Assembly (NCBI GenBank): GCA_963930655.1
Contig: OZ005609.1
Location: 18,859,001 to 18,923,000 of the forward strand
DNA from: Myrica gale
Taxonomy: Eukaryota; Streptophyta; Magnoliopsida; Fagales; Myricaceae
DNA length: 64,000 nucleotides
Reading direction: 5' to 3'
The notes beneath the pieces are model-generated. The model did not search any database, was not told where the DNA came from, and saw only the letters and a list, made by a program, of their open reading frames with translations. Within the stretch, counting starts at the first letter, position 1, and every line of letters begins with the position of its first letter. This document shows positions 32,140 to 43,338 of this stretch, in pieces. A program made the translations under genes and the position numbers.

Positions 32140-32908
32140 TCATTCTTTAATTGGTAGAGCTTGGATGACTAAAATTTTTTTAACAATTGCTTCAGAAAAC
32201 TCGATGTTTTTAGGTCTGTAGGAAATTTTAGCAAACTGATGGGCTACTACCTTATTCTGATGGATCCTATACCTGTGACTGTTGACTTTAACTGAGATTC
32301 GTGAAATTAAAAATATTCTCGAATGGACATACCGGTCAACTGAATCACCTATTCCAGTGGATTCGGTACCTATGACCCTTGTCAACACTCAAGCAATTTA
32401 AAAACTTAGGGCAAGAACATTTTCGATAACAATGCACTTCCCATTGACCGCTGGTCATCCGGTTATAAATCCGCTTCAAACATAGTTGAACAAAACTTCT
32501 TCGTAAGAATGATTACACATATCGTAAACTGCTGATCGTTCGGTTGTGAATTTGGTTAATACAAATTAGCTCACAAACACTTATAGATTTTCTCGATAGC
32601 ACTCTGTACAACCTGTATATATGCCAGTCATCTAGTATAGAAAAAACAAACTCATTTAGTTGTTAATTCTCTAAGGCATTTGAGTTTGTCTAAAAACCAT
32701 TTGTCTTAAGTTAGTGTGTTTTCAAGGCTCACTAAGTAATGAGCTCAAGAGTTACAAAGAATAAGATAATGGATTTCAAATCTTAAACTCTTGAACTCTT
32801 CAATTAATCCTTAAAGCTTGAGTCTTTTGTAATTGTGACTTTGGCCTTTGATGTTATCCATTAAATAATACAATCACTTTTTTGTAATCGACAAAACTTT
32901 GATTGTGA
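32140..32908 (-). repeat. Sirevirus-like LTR fragment
   Basis: Minus-strand 32908-32820 (GTTCACAATCAAAGTTTTGTC...GGATAACATCAAAGGCCAAAG) follows the start of the LTR at 21052 without its first dozen bases. Upstream it has ACCGGTCAACTG and CCGCTGGTCATCCGG type units comparable to the palindromic U3 units of Sirevirus LTRs. Ends are not defined. Confidence 0.5.
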
Positions 32909-33734
32909 ACTAAATTCAAAGAAGATAGCTGGGAAAATTTAAAAAAATATGAAATGGTAGGAAATAATTTATTGGATACTTTGCGGGATATAGGTTACGC
33001 AAATAAAGCAAAGATCCCTTGCACCCTAATTAGAGAGGAGAACAATCAACGTAGGTGGATACCAGAAACTCAGGAAGCAGGAAGTTTAATAAATTATTAA
33101 ATTTCTGGAAGCAGTGCCGGAAACTTTTACTTGTATTAATTAAGTTTGGCCCAGATCCCAGCCTGCCAGTCCTCACAGTTTTGAACTAACTTCCCCTCCC
33201 TCTCTCGTCTAGAGCTGCAACCACCCCTCCCTCTCTCTCTTAGCCACGTGGCCCCTATCTCCTTAACTCGATCTCTTTCTTTCTCTCTTAGCCCAAATGT
33301 GGGCTGTTTAACCGAGAATTGCCTCCCGAAAACAGTCACCCTTTGTTGTGGGAATCATCATAAGCGGTTGCGGGGTGGTTGCGGTCATAGTTTGGGGCAT
33401 AACCGCCCCTTTTTAAATTGCTACCCAGCCCTAAGAGGACGGCTTTCTTTTGACTTCAAAGAAAAAGATTCGTGTTGAAGATAAAAAGAACCAAAATCCG
33501 ATTGAACCATCTTTTGTGGTGTTGTTTAACCTAGAGAGCCATGTCCCGGGGGAGGTTTCAAGATGGAAAAAGGTTACTCCAACACAGAAGAAAACGTGTG
33601 AAGGTGTTAAGGTATTAATCTGGATGATGAACAGGATGTTGATCTGTGTGCAGGTGGGATTAACATGCTTCACCCGGCCCCATGAAGCTACTATCGTGGA
33701 ATTGTCACGGTCTGACGAGACTGGCAGCAACTAG
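32909..33734 (+). pseudogene. LINE (L1-like) 5' region with start of endonuclease ORF
   Basis: At 33682 an ATG opens MKLLSWNCHGLTRLAATRGL, matching the first residues of plant L1 ORF2 endonuclease (MKLLSWNCRGLG). It is cut after about 20 codons by the MULE terminus at 33735. Upstream, 33180-33300 is CT-rich (leader-like), and the overlapping frame 33450-33734 (94 aa) could be the end of ORF1 but shows no domain I recognise. A LINE RT fragment on the same strand resumes at about 40400. Confidence 0.6.
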
Positions 33735-33988
33735 GGGGCTTCAGTTATTATCCCCACCCCCTATTATCCTTATTCTTCACATCCATGGCCCAGATCTAAA
33801 CTTGGGCATCTAACGGTCACAAAATTGTTAGGTCAATTAATGAAGCCAGGTTAAGAAATTAGAACCCAGTTAAGCAAACTCACCCTGATTAAGCAAAACT
33901 CACCCTGGTTAGACCAAACTCACCCAGGTTAATCGATCTTCCTCCTCCCCCTAATCGATCATCTCTCACCTCCCTCTATCTACTGCAA

Positions 33989-34140
33989 CAAAACTCCTCT
34001 CTCTCTCTCTCTCTCTACCATTCTTCAAACAGAGAACTTGAGCATAGTCTCTCATCTCTCTTTCTCTCTCTCTCTGTGCATACGATTTGTTCAAAAGAAT
34101 CTATTTGTTCAAAAGATTTTCCATCCCCCCTCTCTCTCTA
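33989..34140 (+). repeat. (CT)n microsatellites
   Basis: Three close CT/TCTCTC runs (about 33991-34012, 34056-34075, 34128-34140) in a leader-like stretch just inside the left TIR. Common in plant 5' leaders; may be part of the captured 5' UTR. Confidence 0.8.
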
Positions 34141-34791
34141 TGATTCTGGTTCAAGCAGATTTTCGGTGATGCAACAGAGCTGATCCTTGTACAAGTAGAC
34201 GTCCGGTGAAGCAAACGAGTGATTTGCTCGGTGCATCCTCAGATTTCTGGTGAATTTTTGGACCTAGGGTTTTCTCTCTCTACTTTTATATCTGTTCTAT
34301 GAGGTTTGATGGGTTATGTTCTATGAGGAGTTGGCTTCGACATGTTTATGTGTTTACGGATTGATTATTTTTCTAAAAACATTGTTTCATTAGTAGGCAG
34401 CCTTTGATTTCTGTAGTTGGATTTTGTGTTTGACTGTTGGGTTTTGCAATGGGCATGCAAAATGGAAAGAAAAAGAAACAGACAAGGAAATGTCATCTCA
34501 TACTAGTCCAAAGCAAAGCAAGATTGGGGAGAGCAGTCCAAAAGGCTATGATAATCATACAACGGTTTTCATTTTTATGTCCCAAGAATTAAAGGAGGGA
34601 AACAAGTTGTTTCAGAATATGGACCATGAAGTAGCTATGTTTTTTTTTGGATTTGGGGGCCACCTTTATGTTGGTCTTCTGGTTCAACCAGTTGGCTTTT
34701 ACCTATTCGACATGTTAAATGCTATAAATTTTAAATTTCAAATCAATGTGGGCTCGTAGCTGCTGCTCCCTCTGATTGTGTACAAACTCAT

Positions 34792-34935
34792 ATGACAACT
34801 GTGGCAAACAGATTGAAGACTAAAATTAGTTCCAACTTTACCAAAGGTTCCTGCACCTTTGGGGAATGGTGCCACTTTGCACACGGAGCTAAGGAATTGC
34901 GCAATGGGACAAATTTACACAAGGGGACGCTGACT
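34792..34935 (+). pseudogene. Captured CCCH zinc-finger exon
   Basis: In-frame KTKISSNFTKGSCTFGEWCH followed by FAHGAKELRNG matches the CCCH finger of plant RNA-binding zinc-finger proteins (form KTKLCxNFxKGSCTFGxRCHFAHGxxELR). Of the C-x7-C-x5-C-x3-H set, the first Cys is replaced by Ser (I-S-S-N for L-C-x-N), so zinc binding would be lost. Upstream 34424-34759 is open but unrecognised. Sense to the window; opposite to the RGG fragment in the same MULE. Confidence 0.78.
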
Positions 34936-35574
34936 ACAATCACTATCATCATTCCACCACTCTGTTATAACATTTTTTTCATTTCAGTTTAAGGTCTTTT
35001 ACGTTCAGTCCTTCCCAAAAGGAGCTACCAAAAGAAATCCCAAATTCTCAATCATTTCTGACACTCATTATAAATCACTTTTTCTATCATTAGTATTCAA
35101 AGCCAACAGAAGAAAAGATAACATAAAAATTAGTAAGGTTGCATCAATTTAAGATAGCAACAGTGAAAGTCACCAAGGATGGTTCATAGATTTGCAGCAA
35201 ATAACGCACTACTAAAAAATGTATTAACTCAGGTTGAAGAACTGAAGAGATGTGGGACAAATGATCCTATTTTTTCAGACCCTCCAAAAACAACATGTTC
35301 GGCTGATGACCATAACCGAAAGAAAAAATAACAAAAGAAACTGTCTTTCAGTGAAAGTCTAAACTTCACATAACCTGATCTTTCTTCCAATAGTTCTTAA
35401 GGAGGACCTGGACCAAAAAAGTATATATTTGAGCCCAAAAATACCATAAAAATTACACATTTAAATGGCTTGGGACACAAAACTTTGGCACACACCTGAA
35501 TATACAATGCAAAAATATCACAATACTACTACCAAATCTTCAAATGCGTTCCCAACCTGCAACACAAAAACGAA

Positions 35575-35795
35575 CTGACATGTCATTTTTTTTCTTCTAT
35601 TCAAACAAACAAACATTTTTTTTCTATGCAAACAAATTTACATTTTTTTTTCTTCTATTCAAACCAACTGTCATTTTTTTTCTTCTATTCAAACCAACTG
35701 TCATATTTTTTCTTCTATTCAAACAAACAAGCATTTTTTCTGTTCAAACGAACTGACATGTTTTTTAATATTCAAACAAACTTACATGAAGCCAA
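35575..35795 (+). repeat. Minisatellite, about 30-bp unit with T8 runs
   Basis: Six to seven imperfect copies of CATTTTTTTTCTTCTATTCAAACCAACTGT. It gives artificial FFFYSN-rich frames that should not be annotated as proteins. Confidence 0.88.
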
Positions 35796-35819
35796 CTCTT
35801 CTATAACTTGTCAAGGCTC

Positions 35820-36270
35820 CTAAATCTTCCCATTATCGATTCGTCCTCGACCGCTTCCACCTCCCCGTGAAGTACCTCGTCCTCGGTGGATGGCTACAAA
35901 GGAAGAATGCACAAACAAAATTGTTAAAGTGATTTTGTTTCAAATAGTAAACTGAAAAATAATAAATGTGGTGGTGACAATACCTCCAACTCATCAAGTA
36001 GTTGCAAATGACGAGCAGTTGTTGTGATGAGGCACAAACACCCCGGCCATGGGAACGACCACGACCACCCGTACTCCTTATCTCAAGTCCATTCTTTAGT
36101 CGCTTATTTCCTTGGTGCCTTGGCGGCCGAGACTTAAAACCTTTTGCAACGATGGGGATATCAACACCCACTCCAGAATCGGCACTAGCAGGGGCATCAG
36201 GATCTCCTTCACAATTTTTGTTTGTTTCTTGGTTCACCTCCCAATTGGCACCACAATTGGAACTTCATTT
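35820..36270 (-). pseudogene. Captured gene fragment with RGG-rich C-terminus
   Basis: Minus-strand exon from about 36265 to 36045 reads NKNCEGDPDAPASADSGVGV, DIPIVAKGFKSRPPRHQGNK and GLEIRSTGGRGRSHGRG, then a GT donor (CGGG|GTGTTT). An acceptor (TTTGTAG) near 35894 leads to a last exon AIHRGRGTSRGGGSGRGRID with a stop near 35822. The Arg/Gly-rich tail suggests a nucleic-acid-binding or methylated-arginine protein; I do not recognise the family. The coherent splice sites suggest real exon ancestry. Confidence 0.5.
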
Positions 36271-37290
36271 GGTTCCCCCCAAAAATTCTTTGAAATCTAA
36301 AAATGCATACAGCAGGGACTTCCAAACTAGTATATTAATCTTGAGGAGGCACTGGCATCATCTTCATTGAGTTGCCTGACTCAAAGCCGAGTCTGTTCAC
36401 CTTCTTGAAGAGACATTTATTTATGGCCCCAACCAACAATGATTGCTTTCATACTGATATGGCTAAAACTCTTTTGTGCTATAAGTTGTAGTGAAAAAAA
36501 AACCTCTAGCTTGAAGAAAACTTCTATTAACTGGCAAATCAAAAAACTTCTAGTTATATGCAAAGCAGCAAAAAGGTATAGCAACTGCGAAGAAGGAAAA
36601 GACATGTGAAGGGAATAAAGCCATAAAATAGAAGAGTGTCTATAGTTTCTTTACCTATTACAACAATCAAGTCAATAATATAGATATAGTCTCAAAATAT
36701 ACATTCAGCAGAATCTGGGCAATTGTTTAAAACAGGGCACTTCTATTTCAACAGAATCCAGCATAATCAATTTTTAGAAATAAGATAATTTTTCCAAAAA
36801 TCATCAACCAAACTTCTCAGCAACCAAACTATGTTCAGCAAATGGACGATTGTTTAACGTGACCGAAAACTACAGGAAAAAAGGCTCCTAAAATTCAGAA
36901 AACCTGCAACTAGAATGGAGAAGTAAAGACGAAAGCTTACCGATATGGGCGATTGTTTAACGTGACCAAAGGCTGTGGAGAGGAAGAAATCGATTAGCGC
37001 GAACAGAGGGAAGAAATCGATTTCCGTACAATGTTCAGCTGGGGAAGGGAAGGGTTTTGGGGGTGGTGGTAGAAGGAGGGAAGAAGCCGATTAAGGGGAG
37101 GAGGAAGATCAATTAACCTAGGTGAGTTTGGTCTGACCAGGGTGAGTTTTGCTTAATCAAAGTGAGTTCGCTTAACTAGGGTTTAATTTCTTAACATGAC
37201 AATTTTGTGACCGTTAGATGCCCAAATTTTGATCCAGGCCATGGATGTGAAGAATGGGGATAATATGGGTGGGGATAGTAACCAAAGCCG

Positions 37291-40142
37291 CACAACAAAA
37301 AAATTGGTCTTTAACGGTGGTCGCTGAAGACATCATTTCGCAGCGTTGCGGAAAAACGCTGCTAGAAATCATCTATAGCGACGGTCCTTTTAGAGGCGGT
37401 ATAGATGGTTTCTCCCAGCTTTTCAGAGAAAACCCCGCTGAAAAGTTAGACCTTTAGCAGCTGTCGCGACCACCGCTACAGACTCTCCTTTAGCACCATT
37501 TGTGCACAAACACTGCTAGAAATTTGGTACCTTTAGCAGCGTTTGTGTCAACAAACGATGCTAAATGTGGGTCTAAAGTAGAGTTTGTTGACACAAATTC
37601 TGCTATAGGTCTAATTGAAATAAAAAAATTATTAATTATAACTTAATTAATATAAATAATTATTTTATATTTTATTATATTCTTTTTATTTTAAAGGAAC
37701 CAACTTAAGAAAATATGGAATTAGAGAGAGTGTTATAAATATTGAAGTTGTTATATGAAATATTTTAAATTATACCTATTGTTGTTATAGTAACTGCATA
37801 TTTATTGACTAAATCTAAGTAATTTATAAAACATCTATTATCATACTTATAATGAGCATAAATAGTAATATAATACTATTTAACTAGGACATATTATTTA
37901 ATTTCAAATAATAATATATTATGAGATTAGCTTATGCAATTAAAGTAGATAACTTAATATATGGTCTTACATGTTGTGATTTAGTCATTAGGTAAGTACA
38001 TGCATATAAAGTTCTATATGGTAATCTATTGAAATTGTACTGCAGTAGCTTCTTAGATCTACTTGTTGTTGACGTAAATATGGTGGTCAAGGTTGTTAGT
38101 TAGCTGTGAAGTTAAATTATTCCTGTGTTTTTATTATTTACGATGTAGCTATTGCATTGTTTAGCCAATTGGTAACTGTTTTGTTTCTTATTTTAATTTG
38201 CATGTTGCAGTTATAGGCAATGTGAAAACGAAGGTGAACATGGTTCTAGTGCTGCATAATTGGTACATTCATTATTGTAATCTTTGCCTGTTTTATATTT
38301 TGTACCTAGGCACGATTGGTGCAAATTGAAGAACATGCTATCCTTTCAGCTGAAGTAGGTATGGGGAGGTATACTAGTGAGTGGTTTTCTATTTACTTCA
38401 CTGTTATTATTTATGGTTTCTGCATCATTGGAAGTTTATGTTTGCTCCCTGGTATGACCTTTTCCTCTTTCTGTCCCTGTGATCTGAATGAAGGTCTTGT
38501 CGGAGTATCCTGAGTCAAAAATGACTAGTGAGAAGCAAAATTCTGCTTTAGGAGAAACCTACCCAGAGCTAGTAAATAGGCTGGATGAAGGTATCTTCTT
38601 ATTCATGGTTGTGGTTGTCTATAGTTTCATTACCCAGAGCTAGTAATATTGTTCTGCTGTGGTTTGAATCAATGTTGTCAAATTCTCTTTGTTGGCCTTT
38701 TTGGTATTTGTGGATAGACCGTATTTATTCCACACAATAAAATGTTTTGCTTTCGGAGTCATAACAATATAATTGGATGGAGGAAAGGAAGACATCGTAT
38801 CCTTTTCCCCAAGATGAACCCAAAAGGATGCTCTTCACCTTTGAAATGGGCAAGCAGCTATTTTTGCGCAGTAACCAAGGTGGGAAGTTGCGAGTTAAAG
38901 TGATCTAGATATCCTTCAGAATATCCTTGATTCTGACAACTGGTGTGTTTATTCAGTTATATACTTGACAGTCTTACATCTTGAATATTTGAACCAAAAG
39001 AGATGTTCAGAGAAGAATGGACACTGAAAATAGGGTTAAGTTGCTTTAGGTTTTTATTTGGTGCTTTGATGCATGTATCTACTTAATAGGTCATCAGATG
39101 ATCCCTTGGCAACGATAATGGACTGGTATAAAGACGAATTTCATGAAAGTTGTAGGAGGTGACCTCAATTACATTGTCTTCTAAGTCCGCACCACTTAGG
39201 TCAAGAGTTAATACTTGAGTTGATAAATATATCAATATATGTAGTCGGGGTTGGTAGCCCAAGGCTGGTGCATGTTTGAATAAAGACAAGCTGATTCTTC
39301 ATCTCTACATTGCTTGTTCTGCTTCAGCAGAATTGGGGAACATTATCTTTGTATTTTCAGTTGAAGAAGTCCTCTGGGCTTAGAGGCTGTAAATGGCTCA
39401 GTGGGTGCTACTCCTTTTGTCGAGGAATAGCTGATCTTGGACAGCCTTATGCTTTCAGTTGCATTTAAGGTTGGTGGTCTTCAGATTTAAGATTACATTT
39501 ATAGCCTTCTATACGACTAGATATTTTTTATATAAATGTTTTTTTATTTATATTTCTCATGTGATATTTGTTTTCAATTAAAAGAATTTAAAAGGATGTT
39601 GATGAGTGAAAGGAGGAAGATTTTAATTGGTCCTTGCTTATTATGTTGTATGTGAATATTTTAGTGTACGTTGATCCTTGTTTATTGTTATTTTATATTA
39701 GAAACTTGTTACTTTTTAGATTACTTGTAGAGATTCTTGTGTTTAATGTAAAACATTATTAATCAATGATGAAGTATATTTTGTTTTATTATCCTTGTTC
39801 TTTAAGTTTTTATATCCAATGAATTATGGTTATTAAAATATATTTGTATTAACGATTAAAAAAAACATGTATAGGAAAATATTGGAAAAAATTAGTTGTG
39901 TTTTAAAAATGCTAGCACATTACAAAAAAAAACATTAGCACAGACTTTTAGCAGCAGTCAGTGATCGCCGCTATAGATGGTTAACCGTCGATTGCACTTC
40001 GGGTCTATAGAGGCAGTCTCGACCACAGCTATAGACTTGCGGTCACGAAAATCGCTGCTAAGGTCTATTGCGATGGTACACTAGCAGCAGTTGCGACCGC
40101 CTCTATAGCCTATAGCGGCGGTTTTTGCACTTTTAGTAGTTG
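37291..40142. mobile_element. CACTA-D: non-autonomous CACTA-like element of a second family
   Basis: Left end CACAACAAAAAAATTGG and right end (inverse) CAACTACTAAAAGTGC. Both subterminal zones are rich in inverted TTTAGCAGCG / CGCTGCTAAA and TATAGCGGCGGT motifs (37310-37610 and 39935-40130). This matches the usual plan of small plant CACTA derivatives: TIR plus repeated subterminal motif. A CACATTACAAAAAAAAAC at 39911 could be an additional terminus, giving an alternative 230-bp element at the right end. No transposase. The middle contains exon-like host fragments. Confidence 0.55.
38310..38910 (+). pseudogene. Exon-like fragments of an unidentified host gene
   Basis: Three short open stretches with plausible splice signals: about 38311-38356 (ARLVQIEEHAILSAEV after CTAG), about 38494-38592 (VLSEYPESKMTSEKQNSALG, ETYPELVNRLDEG, donor GAAG|GTATC), and about 38775-38905 (WMEERKTSYPFPQDEPKRML, FTFEMGKQLFLRSNQGGKLR). 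Codon-like composition and intact frames suggest real protein ancestry, but I cannot name the family. If one gene, it is a multi-exon capture with introns. Confidence 0.4.
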
Positions 40143-40810
40143 TTTCTATCCGCTGCTGGGCCTCCAAACCATGATTAAACAAATGGACCCAGGAGGGATT
40201 TTTTGGATTGAACAAAGGCTGGTTCTTCAGTGTCGTGTGCTGCGAAAAAACATGGTTTTTCTTGTTTTATTGAAATTTCACCAATGGGAAATGGTGGAGG
40301 TTTGGATTTCTGCTACCGTCCTAGTTTGAGTTTTGACATTGTTTGGGAGTCAAAGCATATCTTACATTTGCGTTTCATTCTGTTATAGGGAGTATCACTA
40401 AAATTAGGGGAGGCAGATCACATAGGTGTATATATGGAGAAGTATATGCGGTGGTCGGGTTAGAAGGTAAACTAGGCTAAGTCGTCAATCCATTTAGTGA
40501 TACTTTTCAAGGTCGGCAAGCGGTGCAAATCATGGAAAAAATTAATCTCAAAAAATTGCCTCCTAAAGCAAACCACCTTGGTCTTCCGCTGATTATTCCT
40601 AGATCGAGGGGTAAAGCGTTTGAGGATTTTAAAGGTCGGACGTTCAAAAAAAATACAATTGAAGGTGTTATCTCAAGGGGGCAGAACAAGTTTGGTAGAA
40701 ACAGTTGCGGCTGCTATTCCTATTCACCCATTGAGTTACGCTCTCATGACAACAGGTTCGATGACATGTACTAAGATCGCCATGTACTCATTTTTTGTCT
40801 TCAGATAGAT
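40143..40810 (+). pseudogene. LINE reverse transcriptase fragment (C-terminal part)
   Basis: 40520-40620 reads MEKINLKKLPPKANHLGLPL and IIPRSRGKAFEDFKGR. After a frameshift, 40640-40735 reads LSQGGRTSLVETVAAAIPIH. These correspond to the plant L1 RT segment KYLGLP...R.....F..I..R and LS.AGR..LI..V..AIP.Y. The upstream part (40180-40400) is probably ORF2 too, but with unclear frame. Possibly the continuation of the LINE cut at 33734. Confidence 0.72.
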
Positions 40811-41079
40811 AGTAAATGAGGAGAGGCCTTGAATCCACATACGTACGGAAGAACCACATATCTTAAAATTTAAATTTTAGAAACACGGACTTATCTTGAT
40901 TCCAATATGGCATAAGGTGTGTAATGTACAATTTTTTGTAATATTTCTGTTGATGGATCCAAGTGAGTATATATACAATTGGTTTTGCACTTGCCTGTCA
41001 AATTTGAAAAAGACATATATAGTATTTATATATATATAACATACTCGGGATCAAAGTGTTTAGAGACCAAAAGAAAAGA

Positions 41080-41975
41080 TTATTGGGTCTCTTACAGGTC
41101 AATTATATTAACAGGATATTGGTTAGACAACCACTTTTTTACAGATGACAAAGTCCCTACATCATTCTCAGTGAGTAGTATGTCATCCATATAAAGAACC
41201 AAAACGGTGATAGCACTCCCACTAACCTTCTTGTAGACACAAGGTTCATCCGTGTTTTGTGAGAAACCAAACATTTTGATTGACTCATCAAAACGAATGT
41301 TCCAACAACGTGATGGTTGTTTTAGGCCATAAATAGATTTCTCCAGTTTGCACACTTTTGATTCATTTTCCCGAGATATGAAACTTTATAGCTGGTCCAT
41401 ATAAATTTCTTCATGGATGTGTCCATGCAAGAATGCAGTCTTCACATCCATCTGTCATATCTCATAATCATAGTATGTTGCAATTGTCAATAGAATCCTT
41501 ATGGACTTTAGCATAGCTACTGGTGAAAAGGTTTCCTCACAATCAATACCAGCTTTTGAGTATACCCTTTCGCCACCAACCTATATTTAAAGGTCTCTAC
41601 CTTTCCTATTGGTACAAGTTTTCTTTTGTAGACTCATTTGCAACCTATAGGCTTAATGTCTTCTGGTTTGTCTGTCAAGGTCCATACCTTGTTGGAATAC
41701 ATGGAGTACATCTCTGATTCCATGGCCACATGCCAGCGCTTAGCATTTTTATCTTTCACAGTCTCTGTATAATCATAAGGATCAATCTCCAGTCTCTCTG
41801 ATTCCATTTGATAAATCTCTTTTAACAAATTGAATTTTACTGGAGGTCTTATAATCTTTTTACTACAACGAGGCTCCTGTGTCTCAACAGGTTCAGTTTG
41901 ATCAGTGGGAATAATCACTTGATCCTCATTGTTCTCATTCTGCTCAGTCACTGTACTATCTCTTTGCTCATCTAC
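41080..41975 (-). pseudogene. copia-2 reverse transcriptase fragment
   Basis: 41951-41634 has ETQEPRCSKKIIRPPVKFNL, AKRWHVAMESEMYSMYSNKV and WTLTDKPEDIKPIGCK, the copia IN-RT spacer and RT start. 41355-41092 has CKLEKSIYGLKQPSRCWNIR and VLVLYMDDILLTENDV with an intact YMDD catalytic box. The stretch between is in other frames. Truncated on both sides: the left edge ends near 41080 after the usual LSNQ block; the right edge at 41975 abuts Sirevirus-like sequence on the opposite strand. Confidence 0.85.
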
Positions 41976-41984
41976 AGGTCAGGT

Positions 41985-43338
41985 GTTTGTAAAAATCGTT
42001 TTGTTCAAGATTTGAGAGGTAGAAAGGTTATTGCTGGTCGTTGGGCAGATTTTAAATGGTTTTGTGATAGTGGGTTTGATTTTAAGGAGATTTTTAAATA
42101 TCAAGGATGGAGTGATTTTGTAAATTTGAAGGTAGATTGCTTTGTGTATCTTGTGAAATTGGTGTATGAAAATCTTCAGCACACTACATCTGAGACTGTC
42201 ACAAGTTATGTTAATGGGAAACACTTGGATTTATCTGTAACTTCTTTAAACTCATTGATCTCTGCCCCCAATGGTGGAAAGAAGTTTTATGATGCTTATA
42301 ATTGGATGGGGATGTCTGAGGTAGAACCACTTGATATTCATAGGGTTGCGTTGGATAATCCAACCCTAAATGAGGTAATTAAACCCTCTGTCAGTGCCTT
42401 AACAATTCATAGACGAATATTGCATCACATGCTTTGCCATGTTATTTTACCAAGGACTGGAAAATTTGAGTACATTACCTACTTGAAGTTTTTTGTTATG
42501 TACTGTTTAATCACCCGTACCCAGATGAATCTTGGTCATTTGATGATTAATCATATGAAAGCCGCCTCTGAAAAGAAAAAGCAAGGGCTGCCTTATGTGA
42601 TGTTTTTTACTCACTTATTTCATGCTCTTGAAATTGATGTAACTGGGGAAGTTAGAGAAAAACCCAAAGATTCTCAAGAGTATAACAAGAAAACTCTTAA
42701 GTTGATAGGTTTTATGCAAAATATAGACAGTGAATGTGTGAATAAGGGTGTGGTGACACCTCAGAAAGGTGGTGACAAAGGTTCCGAGTCTGAAGAAGAT
42801 AATGAAAATGAGGAAGACGCTGAAACCACTTATAGGACTCCTATAGAGGAGCATACCTCTATCCATGTCTCCCCTCCACCTTTTGGATATTCCTCATGAA
42901 GGAATGCTGCTGATAGCTCTCATCAGCCTCGGTTAAACTCCCTTAAAGAAATTGGGGAAGAATATGGAGGATTTGGCCACCTGTATGAAGACCGAGTTTG
43001 AAGATATCAAGAAGATGCTTGCTGATCACACTGAACATCTTGGGATTCTCTCTAAGGATATGATGAGTCTAAAGCATCAAGTCATCAACAACATCCATGT
43101 GGCCAGCAATGTGATTCAAAAGTCAGTGGATGAATTTGCCTCTACATCTGAAATACTTAAGCACGTCGTGAAATCTACTGCTGAAGGTGTGATCAAGGCC
43201 ACTGAGATCCATTTGGATGAAGATCGAAATCTTCGTCCCCGGGTGATCAGATGGACATATTGGTTCTCCACTACTTGGGTTAACTGGCTGAAGAAATTTG
43301 ATGTTGATCCTCCTCCTCCTCCCTTTGATTCTCCATAG
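41985..43338 (+). pseudogene. Retroelement extra ORF, putative plant transposon protein domain (Transposase_32-like)
   Basis: An open frame runs 41898-42899 (333 aa) but homology starts only at about 41985: FVQDLRGRKVIAGRWADFKW, CDSGFDFKEIFKYQGWSDFV, GKHLDLSVTSLNSLISAPNG, NPTLNEVIKPSVSALTIHRR, YLKFFVMYCLITRTQMNLGH. This resembles the putative plant transposon protein domain (PF20167-type) found in many plant retroelement ORFs. The first 29 residues come from antisense copia-2. After an acidic linker (SESEEDNENEEDAE) a TGA stop at 42897 and a frameshift near 42945 separate a second piece (42952-43338) with a coiled coil (FEDIKKMLADHTEHLGILSK) and a Pro-rich end. Function unknown. Parent protein probably about 450 aa. 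Confidence 0.6.

Larger units (their letters stand above)
33735..37290. mobile_element. Pack-MULE with long terminal inverted repeats
   Basis: Long TIRs of about 220-230 bp: left 33735-33963 and right about 37070-37290, outer ends GGGGCTTCAGTTATTATCCC and GCGGCTTTGGTTACTATCCC. Shared inner landmarks include TTCTTCACATCCATGG, GGGCATCTAACGGTCAC and GTGAGTTTGGTCTGACCAG. Long TIRs and no transposase fit a non-autonomous Mutator-like element. It contains at least two unrelated host-like exon fragments in opposite orientations (CCCH zinc finger, RGG-tail protein). A 9-bp target duplication is not evident (AGCAACTAG versus CACAACAAA). Confidence 0.8.

Noticed and set aside
35544-35823. FFFYSN-rich proteins.
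   Set aside because: Produced by a T-rich 30-bp minisatellite.
33726-37300. A 9-bp target duplication for the MULE.
   Set aside because: AGCAACTAG and the right-hand flank do not match well enough; the right flank is the start of another element.
41898-41984. Signal peptide of a secreted or envelope-like protein at the start of the 333-aa ORF.
   Set aside because: This segment is antisense copia RT; the hydrophobic run is a by-product of the reverse strand.
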